Origin: Planctomycetota bacterium
GTDB lineage: Bacteria > Planctomycetota > UBA1135
Assembly: GCA_003696625.1 (NCBI GenBank)
Contig: RFGR01000109.1
Coordinates: 1 to 34,542 of the forward strand
Direction of reading: 5' to 3'
Length of the DNA: 34,542 nucleotides
This document shows, one piece after another, positions 14,027 to 21,661 of this stretch. Numbering within the stretch: the stretch's first letter is position 1; the number at the start of each line of letters is the position of its first letter. The notes beneath the pieces were generated by a model. It was not told where the DNA came from. It saw only the letters and a program-made list of their open reading frames with translations, and searched no databases. Both the position numbers and the translations under genes were made by a program.

Positions 14027-16366
14027 TCAACCGGAGCCGGGGGTGAGCCGGCGGACGGCGGCTTCGTGGCGGGCGGCCTGCTCGAGGTCGCCGGCGGCGC
14101 GGGCGGCCGCGGCGAGCAGTTGCCGCGGCCCGGGCTCGGTCGGGGCCAGGGCCGCCGCCCGCCGACCGAGTTCGGCCGCCAGGGCCGGATCGCCGCCGGC
14201 GAGCGCCAGCCGCCCGGCCTCGACCAGGTTGGGCGGCGCCGCCGCCCCCGGCAGCAGCGAGCGCAGCAGGTCCGCCCGTTCGGCCCCGCCGGCGGCGGCC
14301 GCCCGGGCCAGGATCCGCTCCTCGTGCAGGCGGTCGATCGGCAGCACCCACATCCGGGAATCCTCGGCGCCGAGACCGAAGGCGAGATCCCAGGGATGGG
14401 CGAGGACCACGTCGGGTCGGCGGAGCAGCGCCTCGAGCGCGGCCACGGCGCTGTCCGAGCCGCGCAGGATCGCCGCTCGGGCCGCGAGCGCCTGAGCGCG
14501 CAGGCGCAGGCTCGGATCGAGGTCGGACCGTTCGGCCACGTTCCGGCTCCAGAGCTGGATTCGGGCCGGGGCGGCCGGCGCGAGCACGGAGCAGGCGTGC
14601 AGCAGTGCCGCCGGAGTCGCCCCCTCCAGGTCCAGTTCGGGCAGGAGCCCGCCGGCCTCGAGGCAACGTCGGAGCGCACGGGCGGCGGCATGGACCGCCG
14701 GCAGGGCGGCCGCCGCCCGGCGCGGATCGGGGAGGCCGGTCGGGAAGAGGTCCGGGGCGCGGCGGAGTTCGCGGGCCAGCTCCTCGGCCAGCAGCGGCGC
14801 GTCCGCCGGCCGCGGCATGGCCTCGGTCGCGGCCAGGGCGGCCAGACGGAGGCCGAGCCGATAGTCGGGATCGGAGAACGAGGCGTCATCCAGCGCCCGG
14901 CGCAACGCGATCCGGCGCTGGTGGTGGTCGCCGTGCTCGATCAGGCCGCGGATCAGCGCCGCGCGGACCTCGTACTCAACCGGCGCGCCTTCGAGCAGCT
15001 CCAGCAGCCAGGGCCGGCCTTCGGGAAGGCGGGCGATCCCCTCGAGGGCGGCGGCGCGGGCGGGGGCCGGCCATCCCGGTTCGGAGGCGATCTCCTGGAG
15101 CAAGGCAAGGTCGTCGGGGTGGCCGGCTTCGGCCAGAGCCCGCACCGCCTGCTCCTGTTCGAGAGCGGTGGAGTCGGGCAGGGTCCGGCGCAGCCAGAGG
15201 CGTGCCTCCGGGGAGGCGGAGGCACGACCCAGGGCCAGCGGCCGGGCCACCTCGGGCGGCACGCGGGAATCGGCGAAGAGGCGGCCCAGGAAGGGATCCA
15301 CCTCGGGGGAAGTGCTCAGCGCCCGGGCGACGGCGGCGCCGAAGCGCGGCTCCGCCCAACCGCCGTCGGCCAACCAGGCCGCGGCCCGGCGGTGGGAGGC
15401 GGGTGCGTCCACCCGGGCCAGGGCGGCGATCGCCGGGGCCAGGGCATCCGGTCGGTCCGGGGGTGGCAACCGCTCGAGCAGCAGTGCGGCGAGGTCCGGC
15501 GCCGGCATGAAGGCCGGGAGGACCTGGGCGGCCAGATCGTGCAGTTCGCGGTCGGGACCATCGAGCAGGGCCGCCAGGCGGGCGGCCAGGTCCGGAGCCG
15601 GGCCGCCCGTAGCCAGCGCCCGGAGGGTCCTCAGCCGCAGTCCGCTCGGCCGCTCCAACGCCCGCTCGAAGCACTCCCGGCGCCGCTCGGGGTCGCGCTC
15701 GAGCCGCGCCCACATCGGCAACGCCGTGTCGGCGACCGAGGCCCGCGGGTCGGTACTGACCTGCCGCAGCCGGGCGGCGTCACAGGGCTCCAGCAGGGGC
15801 CGCCAGAGTCCGAGCAGGCGCCGGGCCAGGAACGGGGAAGGGTCGGAGAGGATCGGTTCCAGCGCCCGCTCCAGGGCGGGACGGCCTCCGGCCGGGATCC
15901 AGTGGGCGAGGAAGTCGGACCTGGCCTCCTCGGCCACCGACCGGTCGAGGGCGAGGGCCGCCCAGAGGTCGAGGGCGTCGGGCGCCGGGGCGGCCAGCAG
16001 CAGCCGGCGGGCGGGAGCGGACCCGGCTCGGGCCTCCTCCGCCAAGCGCTCCAGCTCCGGCCGGTCCAGCCACCCGCGCAGGCGCTCCCGAACCGGTTCG
16101 GGTTCGTCCACGGCGCCGGCCAGGAAACCGTCCAGGGCGAGTCTCAGGGCGCGGGCGCGTTCCTCACCGGCCAACGGCGGCAGGCCGCAGACCCGCTCGG
16201 GCGCCAGGGCCCCGGCCGCCAGCATGGTCCGCGCGGCGGGATCGGCCGGCGGTCCGGTCAGGAAGGCGGACCGCGCCTCGCGACTCGAGAAGCCGGTCTG
16301 GAGGATGGTGGCCGGCTCCGGGAGGTCTTGGGCCTGGGCCGCCAGGACAAGGGCCGCGATCAGCAT
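14027..16366 (-). CDS. Exported HEAT-repeat protein
   Basis: A 779-residue alpha-solenoid protein. The N-terminus MLIAALVLAAQAQDLP is a short signal peptide. The rest is a run of about 30-40-residue helical pairs typical of HEAT repeats, rich in Ala, Leu, Arg and Asp/Pro turns (for example RRRECFERALERPSGLRLRT, then PDDLALLQEIASEPGWPAPA). The last about 100 residues (LAELGRRAAALAPTEPGPRQ region) look TPR-like. No catalytic motif is visible, so it is most likely a protein-binding scaffold in the periplasm. The start ATG 16366 lies 7 nt inside the end of nnrD, so the two are co-transcribed and coupled. In-frame stops TGA and TAG both occur at the end. Confidence 0.82.
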   Translation of the reverse strand: MLIAALVLAAQAQDLPEPATILQTGFSSREARSAFLTGPPADPAARTMLAAGALAPERVCGLPPLAGEERARALRLALDGFLAGAVDEPEPVRERLRGWLDRPELERLAEEARAGSAPARRLLLAAPAPDALDLWAALALDRSVAEEARSDFLAHWIPAGGRPALERALEPILSDPSPFLARRLLGLWRPLLEPCDAARLRQVSTDPRASVADTALPMWARLERDPERRRECFERALERPSGLRLRTLRALATGGPAPDLAARLAALLDGPDRELHDLAAQVLPAFMPAPDLAALLLERLPPPDRPDALAPAIAALARVDAPASHRRAAAWLADGGWAEPRFGAAVARALSTSPEVDPFLGRLFADSRVPPEVARPLALGRASASPEARLWLRRTLPDSTALEQEQAVRALAEAGHPDDLALLQEIASEPGWPAPARAAALEGIARLPEGRPWLLELLEGAPVEYEVRAALIRGLIEHGDHHQRRIALRRALDDASFSDPDYRLGLRLAALAATEAMPRPADAPLLAEELARELRRAPDLFPTGLPDPRRAAAALPAVHAAARALRRCLEAGGLLPELDLEGATPAALLHACSVLAPAAPARIQLWSRNVAERSDLDPSLRLRAQALAARAAILRGSDSAVAALEALLRRPDVVLAHPWDLAFGLGAEDSRMWVLPIDRLHEERILARAAAAGGAERADLLRSLLPGAAAPPNLVEAGRLALAGGDPALAAELGRRAAALAPTEPGPRQLLAAAARAAGDLEQAARHEAAVRRLTPGSG

Positions 16367-17238
16367 TCGACCGGGTGGCGACGCAGCGCCTCGGGCAGGA
16401 AGGTGAGCAAGTCGGTCGCCACCAGTGACTCCTGGCCGAGTTCGGCCGCGGCCAGATCGCCAGCTCGGCCGTGGAGGAAGGCGCCCAGCCGGGCGGCCTC
16501 GCGGGGCGCCAGACCGCGGGCGACGAGGGCGGCGATCAGGCCGGTGAGGACATCGCCGCTGCCGGCGGTGGCCATGCCGGGGTTGCCGGTGAGATTGGTC
16601 CAGGGCGGGTGGCCGGGAGCCCCGACCAGGGTCCCGGCGCCCTTGAGCAGGACGACGCAACCGTAGCGTTCGATCAGGGCCGCCAGCGCCGCCGGCCGAT
16701 CCCGCTGGATCTCGCCGGCGCCGGACCAGCCGAGCAGCCGCGCCGCCTCCCCCGGATGGGGCGTCAGGATCGAACTCGGGTGGAGCGGTGGTACCTCGCC
16801 GACGGCGGCGGCAGCGGCGAGGAGGTTGAGGGCGTCCGCGTCCAGGATCCAGGGACGGTCGCCGGCGGCCAGCAGTCGCTGAAGCAGGAGGCCGGTGTCG
16901 GGATCGGCGCCCAGGCCGGGGCCGGCCGCCAGCGCCTGGGAGGAGGCCGCTCGTTCGAGAATCGGCCCGGCGTCCTCGCCGCGAAGCCGCTCGCGCTCGG
17001 GGCCGCCGCAGAGGCAGAGCACCGCGCTCGGCACGGCGGCGGTCAGCTCGGCCGAGATCCCGCCCGGCGCGGCCAGGACAGCGTAGCCGGCGCCGCCGCG
17101 GAGCGCCGCCTTGGCGGCCAGGACCGCCGCGCCGGCCATGCCCCGGGAGCCGCAGACGAGGAGCGCCCGGCCCATCGAGCCCTTGTGGGCCTGGGCGGGT
17201 CGGGGCGGCAGCGGCGGGAGATCGGCACCGGACACCAC
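16360..17238 (-). CDS. nnrD: ADP-dependent NAD(P)H-hydrate dehydratase (stand-alone)
   Basis: A repair enzyme of the ribokinase-like fold that uses ADP to restore damaged NADHX and NADPHX. The protein has about 292 residues. Motifs are HKGSMGRALLVCGSRGMAGA (the nucleotide-binding start), WILDADALNLLA, ILTPHPGEAARLLG, CVVLLKGAGTLV, and the anion-hole/catalytic GNPGMATAGSGDVLTG. In many bacteria this domain is fused behind an NnrE epimerase domain. Here the epimerase half is absent and no separate nnrE is in the window. Two adjacent GTG codons (17238 and 17235) can start it; the second lies 8 nt after the TATTCT -10 box and is the better leaderless start. A longer reading from ATG 17346 would overlap the promoter and looks non-coding. 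Confidence 0.9.
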   Translation of the reverse strand: MVSGADLPPLPPRPAQAHKGSMGRALLVCGSRGMAGAAVLAAKAALRGGAGYAVLAAPGGISAELTAAVPSAVLCLCGGPERERLRGEDAGPILERAASSQALAAGPGLGADPDTGLLLQRLLAAGDRPWILDADALNLLAAAAAVGEVPPLHPSSILTPHPGEAARLLGWSGAGEIQRDRPAALAALIERYGCVVLLKGAGTLVGAPGHPPWTNLTGNPGMATAGSGDVLTGLIAALVARGLAPREAARLGAFLHGRAGDLAAAELGQESLVATDLLTFLPEALRRHPVEC

Positions 17239-17243
17239 CGCAG

Positions 17244-17249
17244 AGAATA
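17244..17249 (-). promoter_or_regulatory. -10 box TATTCT for nnrD (leaderless)
   Basis: The minus strand reads TATTCT, then 5 nt to the first GTG or 8 nt to the second GTG of nnrD. The 8-nt spacing would put the transcription start within 1-2 nt of the start codon. Confidence 0.55.
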
Positions 17250-17353
17250 CGAGGAAACCGGCCCGGTCGGCTGGATCCCCGAGGCCCGGACTCGACCGCC
17301 GACCGCCTGGGTTCGAGGACGGGGCGGTCGAGGCGACGGAATGCACCGGAAGC

Positions 17354-17399
17354 GGTTACGCTGCCCGCGGAAATCGGGTCCAGGGAATCGGACCGGATT
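17354..17399 (+). repeat. Dispersed hairpin element, copy B (upstream of the methyltransferase)
   Basis: A 46-nt element: the GGTTACG box at 17354-17360, a 15-nt spacer, then the hairpin AATCGGGTCC (17372-17381), an 8-nt loop AGGGAATC, and GGACCGGATT (17390-17399). The stem has 9 of 10 pairs. The hairpin ends 8 nt before the GTG start of the methyltransferase. The box contains TACGCT (17357-17362), which fits a -10 hexamer. If used, the leader would be almost entirely this hairpin. The core differs from copy A at one of 24 positions. Confidence 0.75.
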
Positions 17400-17407
17400 C
17401 CCCGGCC

Positions 17408-18100
17408 GTGGAGACCGTCCGTCCGCCGAAACTCGAGTCCTACCTCGACGACGAAGTCGCCCGCGCTTACGACCGGCGCTGGCAGGGACCGGCCGGCCGC
17501 CGCCGCGATCGGCGCAAGGCCCGGGCCCTGGCCCGCGCCCTCGACTCCCTGGCCCGCCAAGCCGAACGGCCGCTCCGGACCGTGCTGGACGTCCCCTGCG
17601 GCACCGGCCGCTTCGCGGCCTTCCTCACCGGCCGGGGCCTCGCCTGGGCTGGCGCCGACCTCTCGCCGGCCATGCTGGACCAGGCCCGGGCCAAGGCGCC
17701 GGCCGGCTCGCCGCTGCTGCTCGCCGACGCCGCCCGGCTTCCCTTCGCCGATCGGACCTTCGACGTCGTCGTCTGCATCCGTTTTCTGCATCTGGTCCGC
17801 GATCCGGGCCTGCGCCTGGTCTTCTTGCGCGAGTTGCGACGAGTCTGCCGGCTGGGGGCGGTGATCGGCCAGCACCACTCGCGGACCCTGCGGGTCGCCG
17901 GCCGGCACCTGCGGCACCGACTCGGCCTGCGCGAGCGGCCGCCGGGCAACCCGTCGCCGGGCCGGATCCGGGCCGAGATCGCCGCCGCCGGTTTCGGCCC
18001 GGCCGAGTGGATCGCGGTGCATCGGGCGCCGTTCCTCTCGGACAAGGTGCTCCTGGCCGCCCGCCGGGACCCGGTCGGAGAGCCTCCCTCCGGGGCCTAG
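17408..18100 (+). CDS. Class I SAM-dependent methyltransferase
   Basis: A 230-residue cytoplasmic methyltransferase of the UbiE/COQ5-like methyltransf_11 type. Motif I, the AdoMet-binding loop, is VLDVPCGTGRFAAFL (about residues 59-73). The acidic end of strand 2 is in AGADLSPAMLDQARAK, motif II is in LPFADRTFDVVVCIRFLHL, and an ELRRVCRLGAVIGQ post-motif follows. The substrate cannot be told. The start is GTG 17408, which begins the conserved ESYLDDEVARAYDRRW segment. The in-frame open reading upstream runs through the hairpin element and is not counted. The next gene (ygfZ-like) begins 9 nt after its TAG stop, but that stop also forms part of a separate -10 box. Confidence 0.87.
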   Translation: METVRPPKLESYLDDEVARAYDRRWQGPAGRRRDRRKARALARALDSLARQAERPLRTVLDVPCGTGRFAAFLTGRGLAWAGADLSPAMLDQARAKAPAGSPLLLADAARLPFADRTFDVVVCIRFLHLVRDPGLRLVFLRELRRVCRLGAVIGQHHSRTLRVAGRHLRHRLGLRERPPGNPSPGRIRAEIAAAGFGPAEWIAVHRAPFLSDKVLLAARRDPVGEPPSGA

Positions 18101-18103
18101 AAT
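18098..18103 (+). promoter_or_regulatory. -10 box TAGAAT overlapping the methyltransferase stop codon
   Basis: The TAG stop of the methyltransferase is the first half of TAGAAT. The GTG start of the ygfZ-like gene follows after 6 nt, so this would give a leaderless mRNA starting at the start codon. Confidence 0.6.
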
Positions 18104-18109
18104 GCCGGC

Positions 18110-19138
18110 GTGGAGACTCCTCTGCACGAGCTGTTCACCTCCTGGGGAGCGGAATTCGGCCGCCTGGACGGGGTGGAGCTGCCGCTCCGGGTCGCCGGCG
18201 CCGGCCCGGAGTACGAGGCCGCCCGCGAAGGGACCGCCCTGTTCGACGGCGGCGACCGCGGCTGGCTCGAGATCGAGGGCGAAGACGCCGTCGACTTCCT
18301 CCAGCGCCTGCTCAGCAGCGACGTCCCGGCCCTGGGCGACGGCGGCTGGCAGTGGTCGGCCCTGCTCGACGGCCGCGGTCACTGGGTCGCGGACCTGATC
18401 CTGTTCCGCTTCGGCGACCGGATCGAGATCGACCTTCCGGCCAGCCGCGAGGACGCGGTCGAGCAGGCCCTCGACCGGCTGCATTTCGGCGAGCGGCTGG
18501 CCTGGCGGCGCCCGCGCCCGGCCCGGCTGCTGGTGGCCGGCCCCGGGGCGGAGGCCGCCGTCGCCGGCCTCGGCCTGCCGCCGGCCGGCGAGGGACCGAT
18601 CCAGGTGCTGCGCCGCCCCGACCGCGGCGTGGAGTGTCTCGAACTCCTCGGCCCGCCGGAGGAGGTCGCCGCCCACGGTGAGCGCCTTCGCGCCGCCGGC
18701 GCCGTGCCGGCCGGCCTGGTCGCCCTGGACATCCTCCGGGTTGAGGCCGCCGAACCGCGCTGGGGCACCGACTTCAACGAGACGGTCACCCTTCCCGAGA
18801 GCAACGAGTGGCGCCGGGTCAGCTTCACCAAGGGCTGCTACCCCGGGCAAGAGGTCGTGGCCCGGGTGAACGCCTACGGCGAAGCGCCGCGTCAGCTCTG
18901 CCGGCTACGCTTCGACGGCGGCACCACGCCGTTGGCGGGCTGTCCGCTCGTCGACGAAGAGGGCAAGCGCCTGGGCCGGGTCAGTTCCTGGGTCTGGTCG
19001 CCGCTGCGGGACGAACCGATCGGCCTCGGCACGGTCCGCCGGCGGGCGGCCCACAACGGCGCCCGGCTGCTGGCCGCCGCCGACGACGGGGCCCGGGTCG
19101 GGGTCACCGTGGAAGTGCCGGAGAAGGTCCACGGATGA
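18110..19138 (+). CDS. ygfZ: YgfZ/GcvT-like folate-binding protein
   Basis: A 342-residue protein of the GcvT fold that uses folate to assist assembly or repair of certain Fe-S clusters. The signature is KGCYPGQEVVARV (around residue 244), with the conserved Cys. Upstream it has the typical ALFDGGDRGWLEIEGEDAVDFLQRLLSSDV, and downstream the barrel domain with LGRVSSWVWSP. The length is normal. The gene starts at GTG 18110 directly after a -10 box and overlaps the next gene by ATGA. With the AGAAGG sequence before that next ATG, the downstream gene is translated from the same message. An aminomethyltransferase role is less likely because the YgfZ signature is intact. Confidence 0.88.
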   Translation: METPLHELFTSWGAEFGRLDGVELPLRVAGAGPEYEAAREGTALFDGGDRGWLEIEGEDAVDFLQRLLSSDVPALGDGGWQWSALLDGRGHWVADLILFRFGDRIEIDLPASREDAVEQALDRLHFGERLAWRRPRPARLLVAGPGAEAAVAGLGLPPAGEGPIQVLRRPDRGVECLELLGPPEEVAAHGERLRAAGAVPAGLVALDILRVEAAEPRWGTDFNETVTLPESNEWRRVSFTKGCYPGQEVVARVNAYGEAPRQLCRLRFDGGTTPLAGCPLVDEEGKRLGRVSSWVWSPLRDEPIGLGTVRRRAAHNGARLLAAADDGARVGVTVEVPEKVHG

Positions 19139-19935
19139 GCCGACGCGGCCTTCGCACTGTCCTCGGCTGCGGGATGGTGCTGGTCCTGCTCGCCCTGGTC
19201 GGCACCCTGGTCTGCCCCCCGGTCCACGAGCGGACGACTCCACCCGATCCAGCCGCCCGGAACGAGCTGGCCGATCCGGAGCCGGCGCCGGTGGATTTTC
19301 CCCTGCCCGCCGGCGAGCGCCGGGTGCCGCTGCCCACCGGCGGCGGGCAGGAGCTGCGGATCGAGGTCCGCGACCGCGACGCCGGGCTGCCGCTGGCCGA
19401 CGCCGAGGTCCTGCTCCTGCACGAGGACCACCACGGCACTCTGCTGCGCTCGCCGGTTCCGTTGGCCCCCGACGGCACCGCCCGTCTGGAGTCGTTGCCG
19501 TCCGGCGCCTACCAGGTGCTGGCCCGACGGCGGGGCTTCTTTCCGCCGCCGCCCGCGACCGTCCAGCTGCCGGCGAGCGAACCGGTTGCGCTCCTTTTCG
19601 AGCTGGAGCCGGCGGCCCTGATCTCCGGCGAACTCCGGACGGTGGACGGCAGTCCGGTGGCCAGCGGACTGGTCCGGCTAAGCCGGCCGGACCGACCGCA
19701 AGTCTTCCACCTCTGTCCGGTCGATCCGCGCGGCGATCGCTTCGAGTCGCCGCCGCTCGACGCCGGGGTCTGGACGGTCGAGTTCCTCGAGTCTCCGGCC
19801 GAACAGCCGGGGCCGGGGATGGTCGCCGAGGTGGCGGTGGTACCCCGGCAGGAGCTGCGCCTGCGGATCACGGTCCGCCGGCCGGGAATGGAGCCGGCCG
19901 CGGACCGGGCGCCCGGGATCGAGGTCCTCGACTGA
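19135..19935 (+). CDS. Exported protein with carboxypeptidase-regulatory-like domains
   Basis: A 266-residue protein of unknown function. A hydrophobic segment near residues 7-28 (VLGCGMVLVLLALVGTLVCPP) serves as signal or anchor. The rest is beta-rich with two likely carboxypeptidase-regulatory-like (Ig-like, CarboxypepD_reg) domains: one at about residues 73-150 (ELRIEVRDRDAGLPLADAEV, then LPSGAYQVLARRRGFFPPPP) and one at about 160-250 (LISGELRTVDGSPVASGLVR, then LDAGVWTVEFLE). Such domains are structural or binding modules on secreted proteins. The start ATG 19135 overlaps the ygfZ stop by ATGA and has a purine-rich AGAAGG site upstream. It converges with the hao-like gene. Confidence 0.78.
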   Translation: MSRRGLRTVLGCGMVLVLLALVGTLVCPPVHERTTPPDPAARNELADPEPAPVDFPLPAGERRVPLPTGGGQELRIEVRDRDAGLPLADAEVLLLHEDHHGTLLRSPVPLAPDGTARLESLPSGAYQVLARRRGFFPPPPATVQLPASEPVALLFELEPAALISGELRTVDGSPVASGLVRLSRPDRPQVFHLCPVDPRGDRFESPPLDAGVWTVEFLESPAEQPGPGMVAEVAVVPRQELRLRITVRRPGMEPAADRAPGIEVLD

Positions 19936-19936
19936 G

Positions 19937-19990
19937 GACCCGACCCGGGCCCGGCCCGCGGCCGCCGCGAGACCGCGGCCTCAGCGGGTC
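19937..19990. terminator. Nested stem-loop between convergent genes
   Basis: An outer pair GACCCG (19937-19942) / CGGGTC (19985-19990) encloses an inner pair GGCCGC (19960-19965) / GCGGCC (19975-19980). It lies between the stops of the regulatory-domain protein and the octaheme cytochrome and slightly overlaps the latter's stop. It has no T-tract. It is a candidate bidirectional terminator. Confidence 0.5.
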
Positions 19991-21545
19991 ACTTCGGTAG
20001 GACGCCGGTGGTGGCGTACTGGTGCTCCGGCGCCGCCAGGACCTCCGCCAGCACCGCCTCGACCCGGGCCGCCCCGTCGGCCTTGGCCGGATCGGCCTTG
20101 GCCTCCTCGATCAGGCGCCGGATCTCAGGGATGAACTCGTTGTACCAGCGGTCGGCGACCTCGTAGGTGCCGTGCCAGTGGGCGTAGTCCGGCGCCATCA
20201 TCGAGGCGCCGTGGCGGCCGCGCCGGCCCTCGTGGTGCCAGATGTAGAACCAGGTCCACTCGATCGTTTCGTCGAAGTTCGGCTTGCTGAGCAGACCGTT
20301 CTCCTTCAGCGCCGCCATCAGCTTCAGGCCCGGGTTGGCGTACTTGGCGTTGTACAGCTCGACGAAGTCGTCGTACTGCCGGAAGAAGCCCTCGACGTAG
20401 TTCTTCGAGTGGCAGTTGACGCAGACCGAGGTCATGGCCTGACGTCGCTCCTGCCAGGTCTTCTCGTCGTCGTCGATCCGGACCGAGGCCGGCGGCCGGT
20501 TGTTCCAAGAGATCCGCTCGCGCGGGTCGTGGGTGACCGGCAGGTCGCGGGTCGCCGACATGTGACAGGTGGCGCAGGTGGGCGCCGCCGAGTAGTCCTC
20601 GCCCAGGACCCAGCTCGAGGAGTCAAGATTCATCTCGTCCTTCAGGTCGCGGTAGGCGATGCCGTGCTTGGACTCTTCGTAGATCTCCTTCTGCGGGTGG
20701 TCCGGACCAAGGTGGCACTTGCCGCAGTTCTCCGGCTGGCGGGCGCGCCGGGCCGAGAAGTCGTGCCGCGAGTGGCAGGCGGTGCAGGAGCCGCGGCTGC
20801 CGTCGAGGTTCAGGCGGCCGATGCCGGTGTTCGGCCAGGTCTTGGTGTCCAGCACCGGGCGGCCCATCTTGTCGCGCTGGATGCCGGCCGGATCGACCAG
20901 CGACGCGTCGTAGCTGACCACCGCCTTGCCGCCGCCCTCGGGCAGCTCGAGCTTCCAAGGGGTGACCGTGCCGCCGTCGGCGGTTTGCAGCGCGACCTGA
21001 CTGCCGTGGCATTGGTGGCAGCCCGAGTTGGCGAAGGCGAGGCCGTTGACCTCGATCATCTGGCCGGGATCGTGCGGGTTCGGGACCATGACCGGACCGC
21101 GGTTCCCCTCGACCACCTCGGCCAGGAGGTTGTCGAGCGAATGCAGAATGTTGCCGGCCTTGGAGTGGTGGCTGGCCTGGAACTCCTCGGCCTCGGTCGC
21201 GTGGCACTCGCCGCAGTCGTTCGGCGTGACGATCGTGGCGATCCAGGCGCCGCCGTGCTTCCAGGCGTCCAGATCGCTCTCCGCGGCGCCGTGGCAGTCG
21301 AGGCACTCCACCCCGACCTCGGCGTGGGTCGAGCCCTGGTATTGGTGGATGATGCCGGGATTGGCCTTGCCGTGACACTTGATGCAGCCGGCCGAGCCGT
21401 CCTGGAGTTCGGCGGGGATGGTTTCCGGGACCGCCGCGGTCAGGGACTCGGCGGGCGCCTCGTCGGCGCGGGCGTCCTGACAAGCGGGGACGAGGAAGGC
21501 CGGCAACGCGGCGGAGGACAAGACACCTAGCTTGATCCAGTTCAT
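19989..21545 (-). CDS. hao: Octaheme cytochrome c, hydroxylamine oxidoreductase family
   Basis: A 518-residue exported multiheme protein. The signal segment (MNWIKLGVLSSAALPAFLVPAC) contains a Cys at 22 that might be lipidated, although Pro at -2 is not typical. Eight CXXCH motifs begin at residues 54, 81, 111, 176, 254, 274, 324 and 375. The C-terminal half matches the HAO family: SWNNRPP, FDETIEW, WHHEGRRGRHGA and MMAPDYAHWHG. In HAO the fourth heme becomes P460 through a cross-link to a Tyr located after the last heme motif. Tyr454 in PDYAHWHG is in the right zone, so an oxidative enzyme (hydroxylamine or hydrazine type) is possible, but a nitrite or hydroxylamine reductase cannot be ruled out. 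No haoB, cycA or cycB partner is nearby. The start ATG 21545 has a GGAG site 11 nt upstream. A long leader carries copy A of the hairpin element. Confidence 0.93.
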   Translation of the reverse strand: MNWIKLGVLSSAALPAFLVPACQDARADEAPAESLTAAVPETIPAELQDGSAGCIKCHGKANPGIIHQYQGSTHAEVGVECLDCHGAAESDLDAWKHGGAWIATIVTPNDCGECHATEAEEFQASHHSKAGNILHSLDNLLAEVVEGNRGPVMVPNPHDPGQMIEVNGLAFANSGCHQCHGSQVALQTADGGTVTPWKLELPEGGGKAVVSYDASLVDPAGIQRDKMGRPVLDTKTWPNTGIGRLNLDGSRGSCTACHSRHDFSARRARQPENCGKCHLGPDHPQKEIYEESKHGIAYRDLKDEMNLDSSSWVLGEDYSAAPTCATCHMSATRDLPVTHDPRERISWNNRPPASVRIDDDEKTWQERRQAMTSVCVNCHSKNYVEGFFRQYDDFVELYNAKYANPGLKLMAALKENGLLSKPNFDETIEWTWFYIWHHEGRRGRHGASMMAPDYAHWHGTYEVADRWYNEFIPEIRRLIEEAKADPAKADGAARVEAVLAEVLAAPEHQYATTGVLPK

Positions 21546-21627
21546 GGATGGTTCACTCCAGCGATGAGTCGGGGCGGAAGCGCTCCCAGAGCGTCCCAGG
21601 GTAATAACGCCATCGTTCCAGTGCGCA

Positions 21628-21633
21628 ATAGTA
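21628..21633 (-). promoter_or_regulatory. -10 box TACTAT for the hao-like cytochrome
   Basis: The minus strand reads TACTAT in an A/T-rich patch, 82 nt before ATG 21545, giving a leader of about 76 nt. A second candidate, TACGGT (21699-21704), lies inside element copy A and would give a leader of about 147 nt containing the hairpin. Two alternative promoters are possible. Confidence 0.45.
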
Positions 21634-21661
21634 GAGATCAAAAAAAACCGCCCACCCTGGA

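Noticed and set aside
17363-17407. A shared in-frame peptide RVQGIGPD read through element copies A and B, in frame with both downstream genes
   Set aside because: The two core differences are synonymous in this frame, which looked like coding. But copy C reads RVHRAGPD and is not joined to its downstream gene, the variable part is the loop while the stems are kept, and no start codon lies between the box and the core. A nucleotide-level hairpin explains it better.
14027-18850. A 1607-codon minus-strand open frame spanning the HEAT gene and beyond
   Set aside because: Only the part from 16366 encodes a recognisable exported HEAT protein. Upstream the frame covers nnrD, a promoter region, the methyltransferase and ygfZ on other frames or strands. 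Long chance frames are expected in such GC-rich DNA.
19918-19947. A possible further copy of the hairpin element (GAGGTCC-N8-GGACCCGA)
   Set aside because: The GGTCC/GGACC stem with 8-nt loop fits, but there is no GGTKACG box, the outer arm bases do not match, and GGTCC/GGACC palindromes are common at this composition. It is more simply part of the end of the gene and the terminator.
21640-21660. Minus-strand GGGTGGGCGG followed by eight T residues as an intrinsic terminator in the hao leader
   Set aside because: The G-rich segment has no complementary arm just upstream (no CCGCCC), so no terminator stem forms next to the T-tract. An attenuator cannot be supported from this alone.
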